From Calothrix sp. NIES-4101 (GTDB taxonomy: Bacteria; Cyanobacteriota; Cyanobacteriia; Cyanobacteriales; Nostocaceae): a DNA stretch of 64,000 nt. Shown here in pieces: positions 8,193 to 17,400 of the stretch. Both the position numbers and the translations under genes were made by a program. Where the stretch lies: positions 6,746,794-6,810,793 of the forward strand of contig AP018280.1 in NCBI GenBank assembly GCA_004296455.1. The letters run 5' to 3'. Within the stretch, counting starts at the first letter, position 1, and every line of letters begins with the position of its first letter. The notes beneath the pieces were generated by a model. It was not told the origin of the DNA and ran no database searches. It saw only the letters and a list, made by a program, of their open reading frames with translations.

Positions 8193-8301
8193 ATAGCAAT
8201 TTTAGATTTTGAATTGTGTATTTTGAATTGTAGATTTGAGATTTCCCATTCTTGATGTTGGATTATCCACACTTGATTTCCGTGAAATCAGCGAAATACT
8301 T

Positions 8302-11040
8302 CTAATCCGTGAGGAGGTTCTGCTGCTGATTGAGATAAAAATAATGTCCGCACTTTGCCATCAAATTATCGTGATTTCCGCTCTCAATTAACACACCCTT
8401 ATCAAGCACTAAAATCAAATCAGCATGGCGTACAGTCGATAAACGATGAGCTATTATCAAAGTCGTTCTATCTTTGATAATAGTCTTTAAATTACGTTGA
8501 ATAATTCTTTCCGACTCCGTATCTAAATGGGAAGTCGCCTCATCCATAATTAATAACTTAGGATTACCCAGCAAAGCCCTAGCGATCGCAATACGTTGTC
8601 TTTGTCCACCAGATAACAACCCCCCACCTTCACCAATTTTGGTTTCATACCCCATTGGTAACTTTTTAATAAACTCATCAGCACCCGCTAATGTTGCCGC
8701 TTCGATAACTTCTGATAAACTTGCCCCTGGATGCCCTAAAGTAATATTTTCTCGAATCGTTGAACCAAATAAAAATGTATCTTGGTCAACCACACCTACA
8801 GAGGAACGTAATGAACGCAAAGAAATACTAGTAATATCATGTCCATCTACCAAAATTTTTCCATTACTAGGTGGATACAGCCCTAAAACTAATTTAGAAA
8901 TGGTAGTTTTGCCAGAACCACTGCGTCCTACTAATGCTACCATTTGTCCTGGTTTGACTTCAAAACTAAGGTTTTCTAAAACATTAGTCTCGCTTTCCGG
9001 ATGATAACGAAATGTCACATTTTCAAAGCGAATATGTCCTTGAATTGATGGTAATGTTTGTCTGGCTTGGTAATGTAAATCTTCCTCTGGCTCGGTATCT
9101 AATACATCATTAATTCGTTCGACGGCGATAATTACTTCCTGTACTTCATTCCACAATACAGTTAAGCGTTGAAAGGGTGTAATAATATTTCCTAGTAACA
9201 TATTAAATGCCACCAATTGACCTATAGTTAATTGGTTATGAATCACTTGATATGCACCGAACCATAATAAACCAGTAGTTACCAGCGCTTGAATTGAGTT
9301 GCTGAAAATTTGCAGTCTATTACCAATAATTTGTCCAGAAAAGTTAGATTTTACTTCTTTATCTAATAGCTCTTCCCAATGCCATCTCACTGTTTGCTCT
9401 ACCGCCGTTGCTTTTACCGTTCGCACTCCGCTTAAAGCTTCAATTAAATAACTACTTTCATGGGCAACGGCAGCAAATATCTCTCGGGAAATCTTTTGCA
9501 GAAAAGGTGTGGCAATCAAAGCTAAAATTGCAAATGGCGGTATAATTACTAATGCTAGCAACGCCATTTTCCAACTATACCAAAGCATCAATCCTACATA
9601 GATAAAGACTGTTAGTAAATCTAGTAAGATAGATAATGCTTCCCCGGAAAGGAAACGTTGGATTTTGCGGTTTTCCTGTAAGCGAGAAACTATATCCCCA
9701 ACATAACGAGTTTCAAAAAAGCTTAAGGGCAATCGTAAAGTATGCCGAATAAAACCAACTACCAATGCTAAATCTATTTTACTTGCTGTATGGTCGAGGA
9801 GATATTGCCTTAATCCAGTCATCGCGACACGGAAAATACTAAATATTAATAGTCCTAAGCCAATAGCATTTAAAGTTAATTCGGAACGTTGTACCACAAC
9901 TCTATCGAGAATCAACTGGGTAAATAGCGGAGTGATCAGCCCAAATATTTGGATATAAACAGAAGCAATAAATACCTCAAACATGACCAAAGAATGAGGC
10001 TTCATTAGTTCAAAAAATTGCCAAAAGGGGGTAGTTGCTTCCTGATTATTTTTAAACAAAACTGTAGGTTGCAATAATAAAGTATAACCAGTCCAACCTT
10101 TCTTAAATTCAGCATAATTCAGGGTACGTTGACCGATCGCCGGATCAGCAACAATTACGTATTTTCTCGTAACTTCATAAATAACGATGTAATGTTTGCC
10201 CTCCCAGTGAGCGATCGCAGGTAATTTTTGTTTCGCCAACTGGTCAAGACTTGCTTTTACAGGTCGTGTGCTAAAACCGATACTTTCTGCTGCTGCTGTT
10301 AATCCACGTAATGATGCACCATCGCGATCGACGTTGGCAATATCCCGCAGACGATTGACACTAAAACGTTTTCCCCAATAACGCGATACCATGACTAAAC
10401 AAGCAGCCCCACAATCAGAGGAACTTTGTTGAGCAAAAAAAGGATAGCGATGGACAAAGCGCTGCCACAAATGTCCAACTCTTTGGGTGGGGTTGGGAAA
10501 GTAGGCTTTACTAATTTTTTGCTGATGCTTTAGTTCTGGATAGATTTCTTCTCTGGTAACAGTATTATTACTTGATTGTGCGTTATCTCTGCTTTCAGTG
10601 TTGATATGTATCTGTGGTGAGGAATTGGGGTGAAGATATTTTGTCGCCTGATTCCACAAATATTCTCGCATTTGTGGATATTTAGCTATTAATGGCGATA
10701 ACACCTCACCGGAAAGAAAACAAAGCTGCAAATTCACACTTGCTCTGGCACCATAAGGCTTGAATTCAGCTTCGGGAAACAAAGTAAATTCTCCAAAAGA
10801 ATCTCCTGTTTCCAGAGTAGTGATTAATTCACCCGTATCATCAAGCAATCGCACCTTACCAGTAACTACAATGTAAACACCTGGTTCAACTTTGCTTCCT
10901 TCCCAAAATTTACCAACTTTCGGAGTTAAAAATTTAGCTTGTTGTAAACATCGCTGCCATTGCTGTTCGGAAAAGGAATAACCAAAAACATTATTAAACT
11001 GTTCTAGAGAAATTAGCCGTTCGGAGAGATTTTGTGTCAT
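8302..11040 (-). CDS. Peptidase-containing ABC exporter (CNB + C39 + ABC)
   Basis: A 912-residue bacteriocin-processing exporter. Domains in order: cyclic-nucleotide-binding-like domain (about 30-130, with EFTLFPEAEFKPYGARASVN), C39 peptidase (about 200-325; Cys210 in SSSDCGAACL, His283 in GKHYIVI, Asp299 in VADPAIG), six-helix ABC membrane domain (about 345-640) and nucleotide-binding domain (Walker A GRSGSGKTT at 705, signature LSGGQ at 809, Walker B LLIMDEATS). C39 domains cut after double Gly, matching the four precursors nearby. Its ATG overlaps the TGA of the upstream HTH gene (ATGA), so translation is probably coupled. The same architecture is seen in HetC-like proteins. Confidence 0.95.
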   Translation of the reverse strand: MTQNLSERLISLEQFNNVFGYSFSEQQWQRCLQQAKFLTPKVGKFWEGSKVEPGVYIVVTGKVRLLDDTGELITTLETGDSFGEFTLFPEAEFKPYGARASVNLQLCFLSGEVLSPLIAKYPQMREYLWNQATKYLHPNSSPQIHINTESRDNAQSSNNTVTREEIYPELKHQQKISKAYFPNPTQRVGHLWQRFVHRYPFFAQQSSSDCGAACLVMVSRYWGKRFSVNRLRDIANVDRDGASLRGLTAAAESIGFSTRPVKASLDQLAKQKLPAIAHWEGKHYIVIYEVTRKYVIVADPAIGQRTLNYAEFKKGWTGYTLLLQPTVLFKNNQEATTPFWQFFELMKPHSLVMFEVFIASVYIQIFGLITPLFTQLILDRVVVQRSELTLNAIGLGLLIFSIFRVAMTGLRQYLLDHTASKIDLALVVGFIRHTLRLPLSFFETRYVGDIVSRLQENRKIQRFLSGEALSILLDLLTVFIYVGLMLWYSWKMALLALVIIPPFAILALIATPFLQKISREIFAAVAHESSYLIEALSGVRTVKATAVEQTVRWHWEELLDKEVKSNFSGQIIGNRLQIFSNSIQALVTTGLLWFGAYQVIHNQLTIGQLVAFNMLLGNIITPFQRLTVLWNEVQEVIIAVERINDVLDTEPEEDLHYQARQTLPSIQGHIRFENVTFRYHPESETNVLENLSFEVKPGQMVALVGRSGSGKTTISKLVLGLYPPSNGKILVDGHDITSISLRSLRSSVGVVDQDTFLFGSTIRENITLGHPGASLSEVIEAATLAGADEFIKKLPMGYETKIGEGGGLLSGGQRQRIAIARALLGNPKLLIMDEATSHLDTESERIIQRNLKTIIKDRTTLIIAHRLSTVRHADLILVLDKGVLIESGNHDNLMAKCGHYFYLNQQQNLLTD

Positions 11041-11648
11041 GAATTTGCGGAATCTGTTACAAATGGAGCAAAATTAAGAGGTAAAATTTCAAAACTATTC
11101 CCTGCCTTGGGCGATTTGAGGTCAGAAATCGATATCTGTGAATTTGATATCTGCGAACTACTATTTTGTAGATTCGTGATTTTTTCGACACAGTTAGTAT
11201 TTGGTCGAGTAGATAACCCCATTTGTTTGAGTAATCTGTTTATATGTTGGGGTGTGACATCAACTCCAAATTCCTTAGCTAGATGTCTGCTTAACCAAGT
11301 TCCTGTCCACTGCCGAAAAGGATAACCATAATTGCGGGGACTATTGCTAACCAATTCCTTTAAACGTTCTAAATGCTCTTCATTAACGCTCTTACGCCTA
11401 CCAATTGGACAATCCTGCCATTGGTGAGCCATCCCAGTACGAGCGATATGAGTCCAATGTCTTACTGTCGCTGCACAACACCCCAAGATACGGCAAATTT
11501 CTGCTTGAGTTTTACCCTCATCTGCCAACAGCATAATTTGAATGCGTTGGTGATATGATTGTGCTGAATTATCTTGCAAGCTTTTTTGTAGTAGTTTTCG
11601 CTGGAAAGATGTTAAGAATTTTCCGCTATGAATTTCGTAATCGGACAT
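11037..11648 (-). CDS. Helix-turn-helix protein related to IS630-type transposase N-terminus
   Basis: A 203-residue protein. Residues about 15-140 look like the two HTH modules of IS630-type transposases (RIQIMLLADEGKTQAEICRILGCCAATVRHW, then GYPFRQWTGTWLSRHLAKEFGVDVTPQHINRLLKQMGL). The DDE catalytic domain is absent and is replaced by a low-complexity Ser/Ile/Gln tail. It is the first gene of the export operon and overlaps the exporter start by four bases, which argues for a retained regulatory role rather than a dead transposon. The role as operon regulator is inferred. Two palindromes at 12068 and 12180 are possible binding sites. Confidence 0.75.
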   Translation of the reverse strand: MSDYEIHSGKFLTSFQRKLLQKSLQDNSAQSYHQRIQIMLLADEGKTQAEICRILGCCAATVRHWTHIARTGMAHQWQDCPIGRRKSVNEEHLERLKELVSNSPRNYGYPFRQWTGTWLSRHLAKEFGVDVTPQHINRLLKQMGLSTRPNTNCVEKITNLQNSSSQISNSQISISDLKSPKAGNSFEILPLNFAPFVTDSANS

Positions 11649-11904
11649 ATCTGCACAGTAATATTCGTGGTTGGTAATTATTTTTAGTGGCGATGTATTC
11701 TTATGGCCTACTATTTGTTTGCTAATGCGTCTGGCTAAGAAAATTTTCGGGAATAGTGATTTCTGACAAGACTTTTATTCCCAATGTTCCAAAAATCAAT
11801 GTTCCAAGTTGCAGTTTTGGCATTAAACCCATAAATCTCCAGATTTCAGTTGATAATCAGTTGGTAAATTGAAGGAAAATGTTTTAATTTTGTTTTCCTA
11901 ATTC

Positions 11905-11937
11905 TTCATATCTCTGGGTATATCGGGGGGTATGCAA
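11905..11937 (-). promoter_or_regulatory. Promoter-like element (TTGCATACCCC / TATGAA) facing the export operon
   Basis: On the minus strand TTGCATACCCC, then 16 nt, then TATGAA. It points to the HTH-exporter operon but leaves a leader of about 250 bases. It is divergent to the element at 12131-12162. The 11649-12227 gap otherwise holds two palindromes and no gene. Confidence 0.45.
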
Positions 11938-12067
11938 TATTACTCAAACCACAGACAAGTGACTGTTTCTAAATTAGCGTATACATTTAAATTACGTAGA
12001 CAAAAGTCATATCATGTTTGTCTAATCACTTACAATTCCAATTTCTCCGCGTCTGTTTTATCGTAAT

Positions 12068-12087
12068 TACTCAGGTAAACCTGAGTA
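12068..12087. promoter_or_regulatory. Operator-like palindrome between divergent promoters
   Basis: Inverted repeat TACTCAGGT - AA - ACCTGAGTA with perfect 9-bp arms, about 45 bases upstream of the CATACCCC box of the WD40 gene. Size and position fit a dimeric regulator site. No factor is known. Confidence 0.4.
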
Positions 12088-12130
12088 GATGCACTAGATA
12101 TAAAGATATGGGAAATCGCTGGGCATTTTT

Positions 12131-12162
12131 TTGCATACCCCTGGGAACTGGGGAAGTATATA
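12131..12162 (+). promoter_or_regulatory. Promoter-like element (TTGCATACCCC / TATATA) of the WD40 gene
   Basis: TTGCATACCCC, a 15-nt spacer counted from CATACCCC, then TATATA, 66 bases before the WD40 start. It is one of the best copies of the recurrent element of this window. Confidence 0.6.
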
Positions 12163-12179
12163 GAAGTGTCACCAGGTAC

Positions 12180-12195
12180 AGGTAATTAATTACCT
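12180..12195. promoter_or_regulatory. Perfect 16-bp palindrome in the WD40 5' leader
   Basis: AGGTAATTAATTACCT is its own reverse complement and lies between the presumed -10 (12157-12162) and the start codon at 12228, a position suited to a repressor site. Confidence 0.35.
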
Positions 12196-12227
12196 ACTTA
12201 GACTAGTATAAATACTCAAAAAAAATA

Positions 12228-14294
12228 ATGGCTATAGATTTACGCAAATTATTACAAACAACTAAATCTAGCAAAACGATCGCAACTGGATTAGGAATAA
12301 CTATGTTGCTTGTGACATCAGCTTATCAAGGTCAAGAACTGGCACAATCACAACAACCAACCGCATCAAAAATTAGTTTCCATCCAGCGAAGTCTGCACT
12401 CAAATTCACAGGAAAATCAGTAAACTCGCAAATTATGACCGCCGCAAATTCACAACAACCAGAACTAAAAACCCTAACAGGACATAGTGGTAGAGTCTAT
12501 AGTCTTGCTTGGAGTCCCGACGCTAAAATCCTGGCATCTATAAGTGATGACGAGACTATAAAGCTTTGGGATGGAACTACGAATCAGTTAATTACAAGTT
12601 TAAGGGGATATAACGTCACTTGGAGTCCTGACGGTAAAGCCCTGGCTTTTGTAAGTGCAGACAAAACTATGCAAATCTGGGATGTATCCGCAGGTAAGAG
12701 TATTAAAACCCTGGCAAAAAATGAGAATATAGGCGCGATCGCCTGGAGTCTTGATGGTAAAGCCCTTGCTTTTGTAAGTGGGAACAAAACTATTAAAATT
12801 TGGGATGTATCCAAGGATAAATTAATTAAAACCCTGACAGTACATGAAGGTATTGGCGTTATTGCTTGGAGTCCCAATGGTAAAGCGATCGCCACATCTA
12901 GCCCCTCCAGTGTGCATATTTGGGATATAGCTACGAATAAAGAACTACAAACCCTAACTGGACATGAGAGTTATCTAAGTAGCTTTGCTTGGAGTCCGGA
13001 TGGTAAAACGATCGCTTCTACAAGCGAAGACCAAAGCATCAAACTCTGGAATCTTACCACAGGTAAATTAATCAAAACCTTGTACGGGCATGGCTATGGC
13101 GTTGTTAATGTAGCTTGGAGTCAGGATAGTAAAACCCTCGCTTCGGGGGGAATGGACAATACCATCAAACTTTGGGATGCAACCACAGGTAAACGCATCA
13201 AAACCTTAGCTGGGCATAATCAAGCGATCGCCTCTGTAGCTTGGAAACCCGATGGTAAAACCCTGGCTTCCGGGAGTTCCGACAAGACTATCAAGCTTTG
13301 GAATTGCGATCGTCATACTTTGCTCGAAGATGCAGAAATTACAGAAAAAATCACCCTAACGGGGCATGAGGGATTTATCAATCGTACAGCTTGGAGTGCT
13401 GACGGTAAAAGGCTGGCTTCTGCGAGTGAGGACAACACCGTTAAATTGTGGGATGCAAGCACTGGTAAATTAATTAACACCCTATATCCCAACGGTAAAA
13501 AACCCCCTGCCAATGGAGAAAGCCTAATTCCCCAAGAGGGGAATGCTGCAATTGAAAATGTGGCTTGGAACCCGAACGGTAAAACCCTGGCAATTAGTGA
13601 GGAAAAAATAACGCTTTGGGATGTAACTACGGGTAAATTAGTCAAAACTTTAGATGGTAGTGGCTATTATCATCTGGCTTGGAGTCCCGATGGCACAACC
13701 CTCGCTACAGTCGGTGGGAAAAATAAACTCCAACTCTGGGATACAACCACAGGTAAGTTAGCCAAAACCCAGATTAATGCTGATGTTGCTAACCTTGCTT
13801 GGAGTCCAGATGGTAAAACCATTGCTACAGCTAGTGGCGATAACACGATTAAAATTTGGGATTTATCTACGGGTCAGTTACTCAAGACTTTAACCGGGTT
13901 TATCTACAGAGGTGTTAATGATGTACCCGAAGGTAATTTATTAGCATTCAAAGGTATAGCTTGGAGTGCAGATGGTCAAAACCTGGCTTTTCCCAGTGGC
14001 GATAACACAATTAAAATTTGGAGTGTCTCTACAGGTAAATTAACCCAAACCCTCACCGGACACAGCATCACAGTCATGGACGCGGTTTGGAGTCCCGACG
14101 GGAAAACCCTCACTTCCATTAGTCAGGATAAAACCCTGAAAGTTTGGGATGTATCTACAGAAACATTACGCAAAACAGTTGGTATCAATATTCCTTTGTT
14201 TTGGAATGTGGCTTGGAGTCAAGATGGTCAAAAACTGGCTTCCGGCAAAGGATTGGCAACTATGAAAATTTGGGATATTAGCCTCGGAAATTAA
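12228..14294 (+). CDS. WD40 beta-propeller repeat protein, probably exported
   Basis: A 688-residue protein. After an N-terminal hydrophobic segment (TIATGLGITMLLVTSAY, about 18-34), the rest is about 13-14 WD40 units of the form AWSPDGKTLASGS.DNTIKLWD.TTGKLIKTL, enough for two propellers. Repeats near residues 115-180 have lost the GH dipeptide. There is no fused kinase or protease. It follows a copy of the CATACCCC element and is 136 bases upstream of the TPR-CHAT gene on the same strand, so the two may share a transcript. WD40 proteins act as scaffolds; here a partner of the neighbouring proteases is plausible but not shown. Confidence 0.93.
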   Translation: MAIDLRKLLQTTKSSKTIATGLGITMLLVTSAYQGQELAQSQQPTASKISFHPAKSALKFTGKSVNSQIMTAANSQQPELKTLTGHSGRVYSLAWSPDAKILASISDDETIKLWDGTTNQLITSLRGYNVTWSPDGKALAFVSADKTMQIWDVSAGKSIKTLAKNENIGAIAWSLDGKALAFVSGNKTIKIWDVSKDKLIKTLTVHEGIGVIAWSPNGKAIATSSPSSVHIWDIATNKELQTLTGHESYLSSFAWSPDGKTIASTSEDQSIKLWNLTTGKLIKTLYGHGYGVVNVAWSQDSKTLASGGMDNTIKLWDATTGKRIKTLAGHNQAIASVAWKPDGKTLASGSSDKTIKLWNCDRHTLLEDAEITEKITLTGHEGFINRTAWSADGKRLASASEDNTVKLWDASTGKLINTLYPNGKKPPANGESLIPQEGNAAIENVAWNPNGKTLAISEEKITLWDVTTGKLVKTLDGSGYYHLAWSPDGTTLATVGGKNKLQLWDTTTGKLAKTQINADVANLAWSPDGKTIATASGDNTIKIWDLSTGQLLKTLTGFIYRGVNDVPEGNLLAFKGIAWSADGQNLAFPSGDNTIKIWSVSTGKLTQTLTGHSITVMDAVWSPDGKTLTSISQDKTLKVWDVSTETLRKTVGINIPLFWNVAWSQDGQKLASGKGLATMKIWDISLGN

Positions 14295-14430
14295 CAAGGT
14301 TAATACCAATTCTCCAAAATCTGGCAACACATAAAATAAATCTCCATATCTCTCCGCGTCCCCCTATTACTATGGCGATCACCTGCAATTTCCTATGTAT
14401 TATTACCACTGATAAAGTATTACATAATTT

Positions 14431-17400
14431 ATGCCACTCAAATTCTGTACCGTCAAATTGCTCTCCTGCTCGATTAGTTTAGCGATCGCTTGGGGATTAG
14501 TAGGGTATGTTCCCAAACAAGTGATAGCACAAACCCAGCCACCGCGATCGGCTCAACAGTCGGCGGAATTGGACACAGCCGGAAAAATGTCTCAACAAGC
14601 ATTTAAATTGCACGAACAAGGGAAATATGCAGAAGCAATTTCTTTAATGGAGAGAGCTATTGCTGTGTTTGAGAGAATAATGGGTAAAGAAAATCCGGTG
14701 GTGGGAATTAACCTGACTGGGTTGGCAGTATTTTATCAATCGCAGAGGGATTATCCTCAAGCTGAAGCTTTATACCTGCGATCGATCGCTATTTTGGAGA
14801 AAGCATTTGGTCGGGAAAATCCCAATATTGCAGTTAGCCTCAATCAGTTGGCGGGTTTTTATACTCTCCGGGGGAATTATAGCCAGGCTGAAGCTTCGTA
14901 CCTGCGAATAGTGGCGATTCGGGAGAAAGCATTGGGTACAGAACACCCTGACGTGGCAACTAGCTTAAATAATTTAGCAGGAATTTACAGATACCAGAGG
15001 AATTACAAAAAAGCTGAACCTTTGTACATACGTGCGCTCTCCATTCGAGAGAAAGTACTGGGGAAAGAACATCCTGATGTCGCCCAAAGCCTGAATAATT
15101 TGGGTCTAAATTATGGGAACCAAAGGAATTACCAAAAAGCCGAACCATTGTATCTACGTGCATTAGCAATACGAGAGAAAGTTCAAGGCAAGGAACATCC
15201 GGAGGTGGCAACTACCCTGACTAATTTAGCAGAAGTTTATCGTTCCCAAGGGAATTATCGCCAAGCTGAACCTTTGTATTTACGTGCGTTAGCAATTCGC
15301 GAGAAAGTTCAAGGCAAGGAACATCCTGACATCTCAACTACCCTGAATAATGTAGCGGGATTTTACAATGACCAAGGGAATTATGCTAAAGCTGAATCAT
15401 TGTACCTGCGGGCGATCGCGATTAGCGAGAAATTTCAGGGGAAGGAACATCCTGATATGGCAACTAGTGTGAATAATTTGGCAGAAGTTTATCGTTCCCA
15501 AGGCAAATATAGTCAAGCCGAACCATTATATTTGCGATCGCTTTCCATTCGGGAGAAAATTCTGGGAAAAGAACATCCAGATGTGGCAGTGAGCTTAAAT
15601 AATTTGGCATCACTTTACCAATTACAGGGAAATTATGGCAAAGCTGAACCAATGTATCTACAGGCGCTAGCTATTTATGAGAAAGTTTTTGGTCAAGAAG
15701 ACCCATACGTAGCCCTGAGTCTGAGTAATTTAGCATTACTTTACAATGCACAAGGAAATTATGATAAAGCAGAAGCATTGTTATTGCGATCGCTCTCCAT
15801 TCGAGAAAAAGTGCAGGGCAAAGAACATCCAGATATGGCAATGAGCTTAAATAATTTGGCAGAGCTTTATCGTTCTCAAGGCAAATATAGCAAAGCCGCA
15901 GGTTTATTTGGACAAGCATTGACTATTTGGGAAAAAGCCCTGGGAAAGGAACACCCTTTGGTAGGAGTGAGCTTGAATAATTTAGCAGAGATTTATCGTT
16001 CTCAGGGTGATTATGTTCAAGCCGAAGCTTTTCACCTGCGATCGCTTTCCATTCGAGAGAAAGTGCAGGGGAAAGAACATCCAGATGTCGCCCTTAGTTT
16101 GAGTAATTTAGCAGGACTTTACAGAGACCAAGGTAATAATAACAAGGCTGAATCTTTGTACCTGCGAGCAATAGCTATTTATGAAAAAGTGTTGGGAAAA
16201 GAACATCCCAATCTGGCAAATAGTTTAAATCGTTTAGCAGAAGTGTACCAAAATCAGGGCAATTATAGTCAAGCAGCAGCATTGTTAAGGCGATCGTTGG
16301 CAATTTCCGAGAAAACATTCGGTCAAGAACATATCGATGTAGCAACTAGTTTGAATGGTTTGGCAATAAATTACTATCAACAGGGCGATTATAGTCAAGC
16401 AGAAGCATTGTTAAAGCGATCACTGGCAATTGTCGAGAAAAAATTTGGTTCAGAACATCCCGATGTGGCAAGTAGTTTCAATAATTTGGCAGAAATTTAT
16501 CGAAACCAGGGGAATCATGAAAAAGCTGAGACTTTTTTATTGCGATCGCTTACCATTCTCGAAAAAATATTAGGTAAAGAGCATCCTGATTTAGGACTTC
16601 AACTCAGTAATTTGGCATCACTTTACTGGAGAAATGGAGATATCAACCGCACCGCTAATTTTCTCACCCGTGGACTCACAATTGAGGAAAAAAAATTACA
16701 ACTTATTTATGCTGTGGGTTCAGAAGCAAGAAAACAAAATTATGCCCAAACCTTTGCCGGAAAAACTTATTTTGCTGTTTCCCTAGCCATACAATCAGCA
16801 AATAAAAACCCTAACCTTGCCAGATTAGCCGCAACTACCGTACTTCGCCGCAAAGGACGGGTACTAGATGCAATGACGGACACGGTGCAAACCCTACAAA
16901 CTCAGTTCACAGACAACCCAGAAACCAAAAAAATATTTACCGAATGGTTAAACGTGCAGCAACAGCTAGCTAACCTTGTCTATCGGGGAGCAGGAGAACA
17001 AAAATTTGAGATTTATCAACAGCAAATTAAACAATTAGAGGCTGAAAAGGAACGCTTAGAAGAACAAGTCAGCGTCAAAAGTGCTGAGTTTCGCCAAGAA
17101 ATTCGTCCTGTAGAATTGGCAGATATCCAAGCTAAAATTCCCCTCGATGGGGCAATGGTAGAAATTGTTCAGTATCAACCATTTAACCCGAGAACGGAAA
17201 AAACGAACGAAAAATGGAGTAAATCCCGTTATGCTGCGGTGGTGTTGCGTCATACTGGAGAGCCAAAATGGGTTGATTTAGGTGATAGTGCTGCGATCGA
17301 TAAATCTGTCACTAGTTTCCGTCAAGTATTAGCAACCCCTCCAGGTTCGAGCGAACGGGGAATTGATGTCACGCCTGTGGCAGGGAAAAACCAAACATCG

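Noticed and set aside
8646-8653. CATACCCC on the + strand
   Set aside because: It lies inside the exporter gene, has no matching TATA at 15-16 nt and no gene start downstream; taken as chance.
14431-16700. Direct DNA repeats as a CRISPR-like array
   Set aside because: The 126-base periodicity is the coding repeat of TPR units; there are no spacers.
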